From Bugulina stolonifera (lineage: Eukaryota; Bryozoa; Gymnolaemata; Cheilostomatida; Bugulidae), in NCBI GenBank assembly GCA_935421135.1, contig OW285195.1:4068701-4132700 (forward strand): a stretch of DNA of 64,000 nt, in the 5' to 3' direction. Numbering within the stretch: the stretch's first letter is position 1; each line of letters opens with the position of its first letter. A program made the position numbers and the translations under genes. Below, one piece after another: positions 62,101-64,000 of this stretch. The notes under the pieces are model-generated. The model saw only the letters and a program-made list of their open reading frames with translations, did not search any database and had not been told where the DNA came from.

Positions 62101-62640
62101 CAATGTACCTGCAAATTACAGCTTTCTCTGTACACATGAAGTTTTCACAAGCTGTAAGTGTGAGTACCAATACTGCTTTCCTCTGGAATACAATTGGCAA
62201 TGATGAGGAACATCACCGATGTTGGATCAATTACAATTACAGTTGGACTCACCATTAGCTTGCTTTTACCACTAGTTATTTTAATTTGATATCTTGGGAT
62301 TTTCTATGTTTACAGTGCACAAAGAAGATTTTATACATGTACAAGAGTTTGTAACAAGAATAAGTAATTCATAGCCTTTTTTCCTCTAATCTGCACCCAA
62401 GTGTAATCAGGCCACCCACTGATATTCTTGTGGTCCTTGTTCTCGCATGTAGTAAATCTGGTCAATTAATATGTTATGGGTTTTGACAAGTTATTCAAGC
62501 TTTTATGTAAGGTTTATACAAGTCATATAACTGTGATTATCATTACATAATTTACACATCTAAACATACAATACGGGTATGAAAATACTCTGCTTTTCCA
62601 CCTGAAAGTTTTCATATAATATATATTAATTAATCGGACT
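59175..62640. other. Intergenic, no gene seen
   Basis: Mostly AT-rich. Positions 60580-60870 and 61111-61311 hold minus-strand open stretches without a recognisable domain. Confidence 0.4.
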
Positions 62641-62651
62641 ATACATAAGAA

Positions 62652-62838
62652 GTATAGTCAGCGCCGATCTTCACAGACATGCACCGAGTGACAGAGTCAC
62701 AGAGTGACAGAGTGACAGAGTGACAGAGTCACAGAGTCACAGAGTCACAGAGTCACAGAGTCACAGAGTCACAGAGCAGTATTTCTGATTCCAACCAGTC
62801 ACTCGGTGCATGTCTGTGGAGATCGGTGCTGACTATAC
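62652..62838. repeat. Fold-back structure with a tandem-repeat core
   Basis: Arms 62652-62692 (gtatagtcagcgccgatctt...) and 62798-62838 are 41-bp inverted repeats with a few mismatches. Between them lies an array of 8-bp units (agtgacag, agtcacag), about ten copies. Confidence 0.88.
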
Positions 62839-63080
62839 CGCTTACATACATTGTACATTGTATACTGTATGTGTGTCAAGTGAATGTGTTTAATCATGAA
62901 ACACCTGGGATAGGGACGAATGAATCCACCTATCATCAAAACGTGTGAAAAAAACAGACAGTATCATTGGCCGATAATTTAGACTTATATTTGTAAAGGA
63001 AATGAAAGTTAGATGTTATCCTACTATATTTAACTTACAGAAACTTGTTAGAGCACAGGCTAGCTCTGTGCATGTACATG

Positions 63081-63089
63081 TATATATAT
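63081..63089 (+). promoter_or_regulatory. Putative TATA box of NHL paralog 3
   Basis: tatatatat about 90 bp upstream of the ATG at 63178, followed by the CACTCAGAC block (63110-63118) shared with paralog 2. Confidence 0.4.
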
Positions 63090-63177
63090 GGCTTTCAACT
63101 TTGTGTAGCCACTCAGACCCCGGTGGCAGACTCATATTCATACTGTATCTGGTCAGACAAGAAGAGAGGAGAGAATC

Positions 63178-63201
63178 ATGGATGTCTTACAGATGTCATC
63201 G
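63178..63201 (+). CDS. NHL paralog 3, exon 1
   Basis: 24 nt encoding MDVLQMSS, donor gtgaga, phase 0. Confidence 0.72.
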
Positions 63202-64000
63202 GTGAGAATGCAAATACTAACAGTATTAGTATTCAAGTCGGATTTATTTGCAAAGACAAAATTGCAAGTTTTATTTTTGTAAATCAAATGAATAAGATAA
63301 ATGATTTTATTTTTTTAGGCTTATTAGTTCAACTTTGTGTTTTGCCTTACATATCTATCACTCTTATTAATAGATATACATATATTGATTGTTTAGATTT
63401 GGTTGGTTGTCATAGCAACAGTACGGATTTCCCCTGCTGAATCAAATGTATCAAGGTGAGAAAACAATTTAATATTGTGTGCATATATAATATAATGTGA
63501 TATGTAATGAGACTGCATAATACTACATTTATATGTACATATAGCTGCCACCTCTATGATCACGGTAGCAGTGTAAGCATAGCATAATAAAGATGTAGCA
63601 GTATTTGGGGAATTCTACTCTAGCTTACATCAGATATCAAACTAACAATTCACATCCAGGGAAATATAATAGTGTCTTAGTGTTTTAGGGTTTTATATTA
63701 GTCTTTTTAACCATTAAGTCTCTTTGTGTCACATGTCCATGTAATATTAATTAATTGATTATGGGTAGGATGACATAAGTCACTGGTTGATGGAAATATG
63801 TCATGGCATAATTATTCTCCATAAATTGATTCAATTAGTAAACCTGCAAGACTCTATGTTGTACTAGCCTACATGCAGGTGAAAAGGTGAAACCAGTATT
63901 ACATGTATGTCACTGGTTACATGACTACGATCGAATTCAACTCCCTAGAAACAGGTTGTAACACGTACCACTACATGACTGCCAATTGTTAGCTATTGAA
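63178..64000 (+). CDS. NHL-family paralog 3, 5' end only (runs off the window)
   Basis: Two exons are visible: 63178-63201 and 63397-63455, with the same sizes and phases as exons 1 and 2 of the minus-strand paralogs. They encode MDVLQMSS and IWLVVIATVRISPAESNVS, a signal peptide. The propeller exon is not in the remaining 545 bp and should lie beyond the right edge; the corresponding intron is about 0.7 and 1.7 kb in the other two genes. This copy lacks the stop seen in paralog 2, with CGG at that codon. The family assignment rests on the first two exons only. Confidence 0.75.
63397..63455 (+). CDS. NHL paralog 3, exon 2
   Basis: 59 nt after acceptor attgtttag, donor gtgaga, phase 2. A stretch of ggttgtcatagcaacagt is identical to the other paralogs. 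Confidence 0.8.

Overview
This is animal nuclear DNA: AT-rich, intron-bearing and gene-poor. It carries GT-AG introns from a few hundred bases to more than 8 kb, tRNA-derived SINE-like repeats, hAT-like and other inverted-repeat DNA transposons, LTR fragments and many minisatellites. A Frizzled receptor and an IGFBP-type cysteine-rich secreted protein mark it as metazoan. The divergent Frizzled and the small lineage-specific secreted beta-propeller family would suit a sponge or another early-branching or divergent invertebrate. No single feature settles the phylum.

Layout. Coordinates 2990-11079 (minus) hold a three-exon gene for a secreted protein with one 12-cysteine IGFBP domain; introns are about 6.2 and 1.4 kb. 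From 11.1 to 25.4 kb I see no intact gene. That stretch has a solo-LTR-like element (12.4-12.9 kb), a decayed GIY-YIG-type retroelement end (13.2-13.7 kb), a striking pair of fused near-perfect palindromes (15332-15598), a broken unknown coding region (16174-17179), minisatellites and a small inverted-repeat element. Coordinates 25441-36626 (minus) hold a complete three-exon Frizzled of 602 residues. It has the canonical ten-cysteine CRD and seven-pass domain, but Asn replaces the Lys of the Dishevelled-binding KTxxxW motif. From 36.6 to 43.7 kb is repeat territory: a GC-rich duplicated block, an hAT-like element of 1874 bp with a perfect 8-bp target duplication, a 50-bp perfect palindrome and a 421-bp hAT deletion derivative that still encodes the transposase C-terminus.

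From 43.7 kb to the right edge lies a cluster of three paralogous genes for secreted NHL-repeat (beta-propeller) proteins: two on the minus strand (43751-45980 and 50846-54113) and the start of a third on the plus strand (from 63178). They share a four-exon plan: a 24-nt first exon, a 59-nt signal-peptide exon, a propeller exon of about 860 nt and a tiny terminal exon. Paralog 1 has a 1-nt frameshift and paralog 2 an in-frame TGA inside the signal peptide, so both may be decaying or may contain sequence errors. Between them lie three more LTRs of the family seen at 12.4 kb, a TA-flanked inverted-repeat element and several minisatellites.

The genes do not form an operon or an obvious pathway. 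Frizzled (Wnt receptor) and the IGFBP-like protein are both extracellular-signalling components but look independently transcribed. All splice junctions were inferred by eye from GT-AG signals, phase and paralog comparison.
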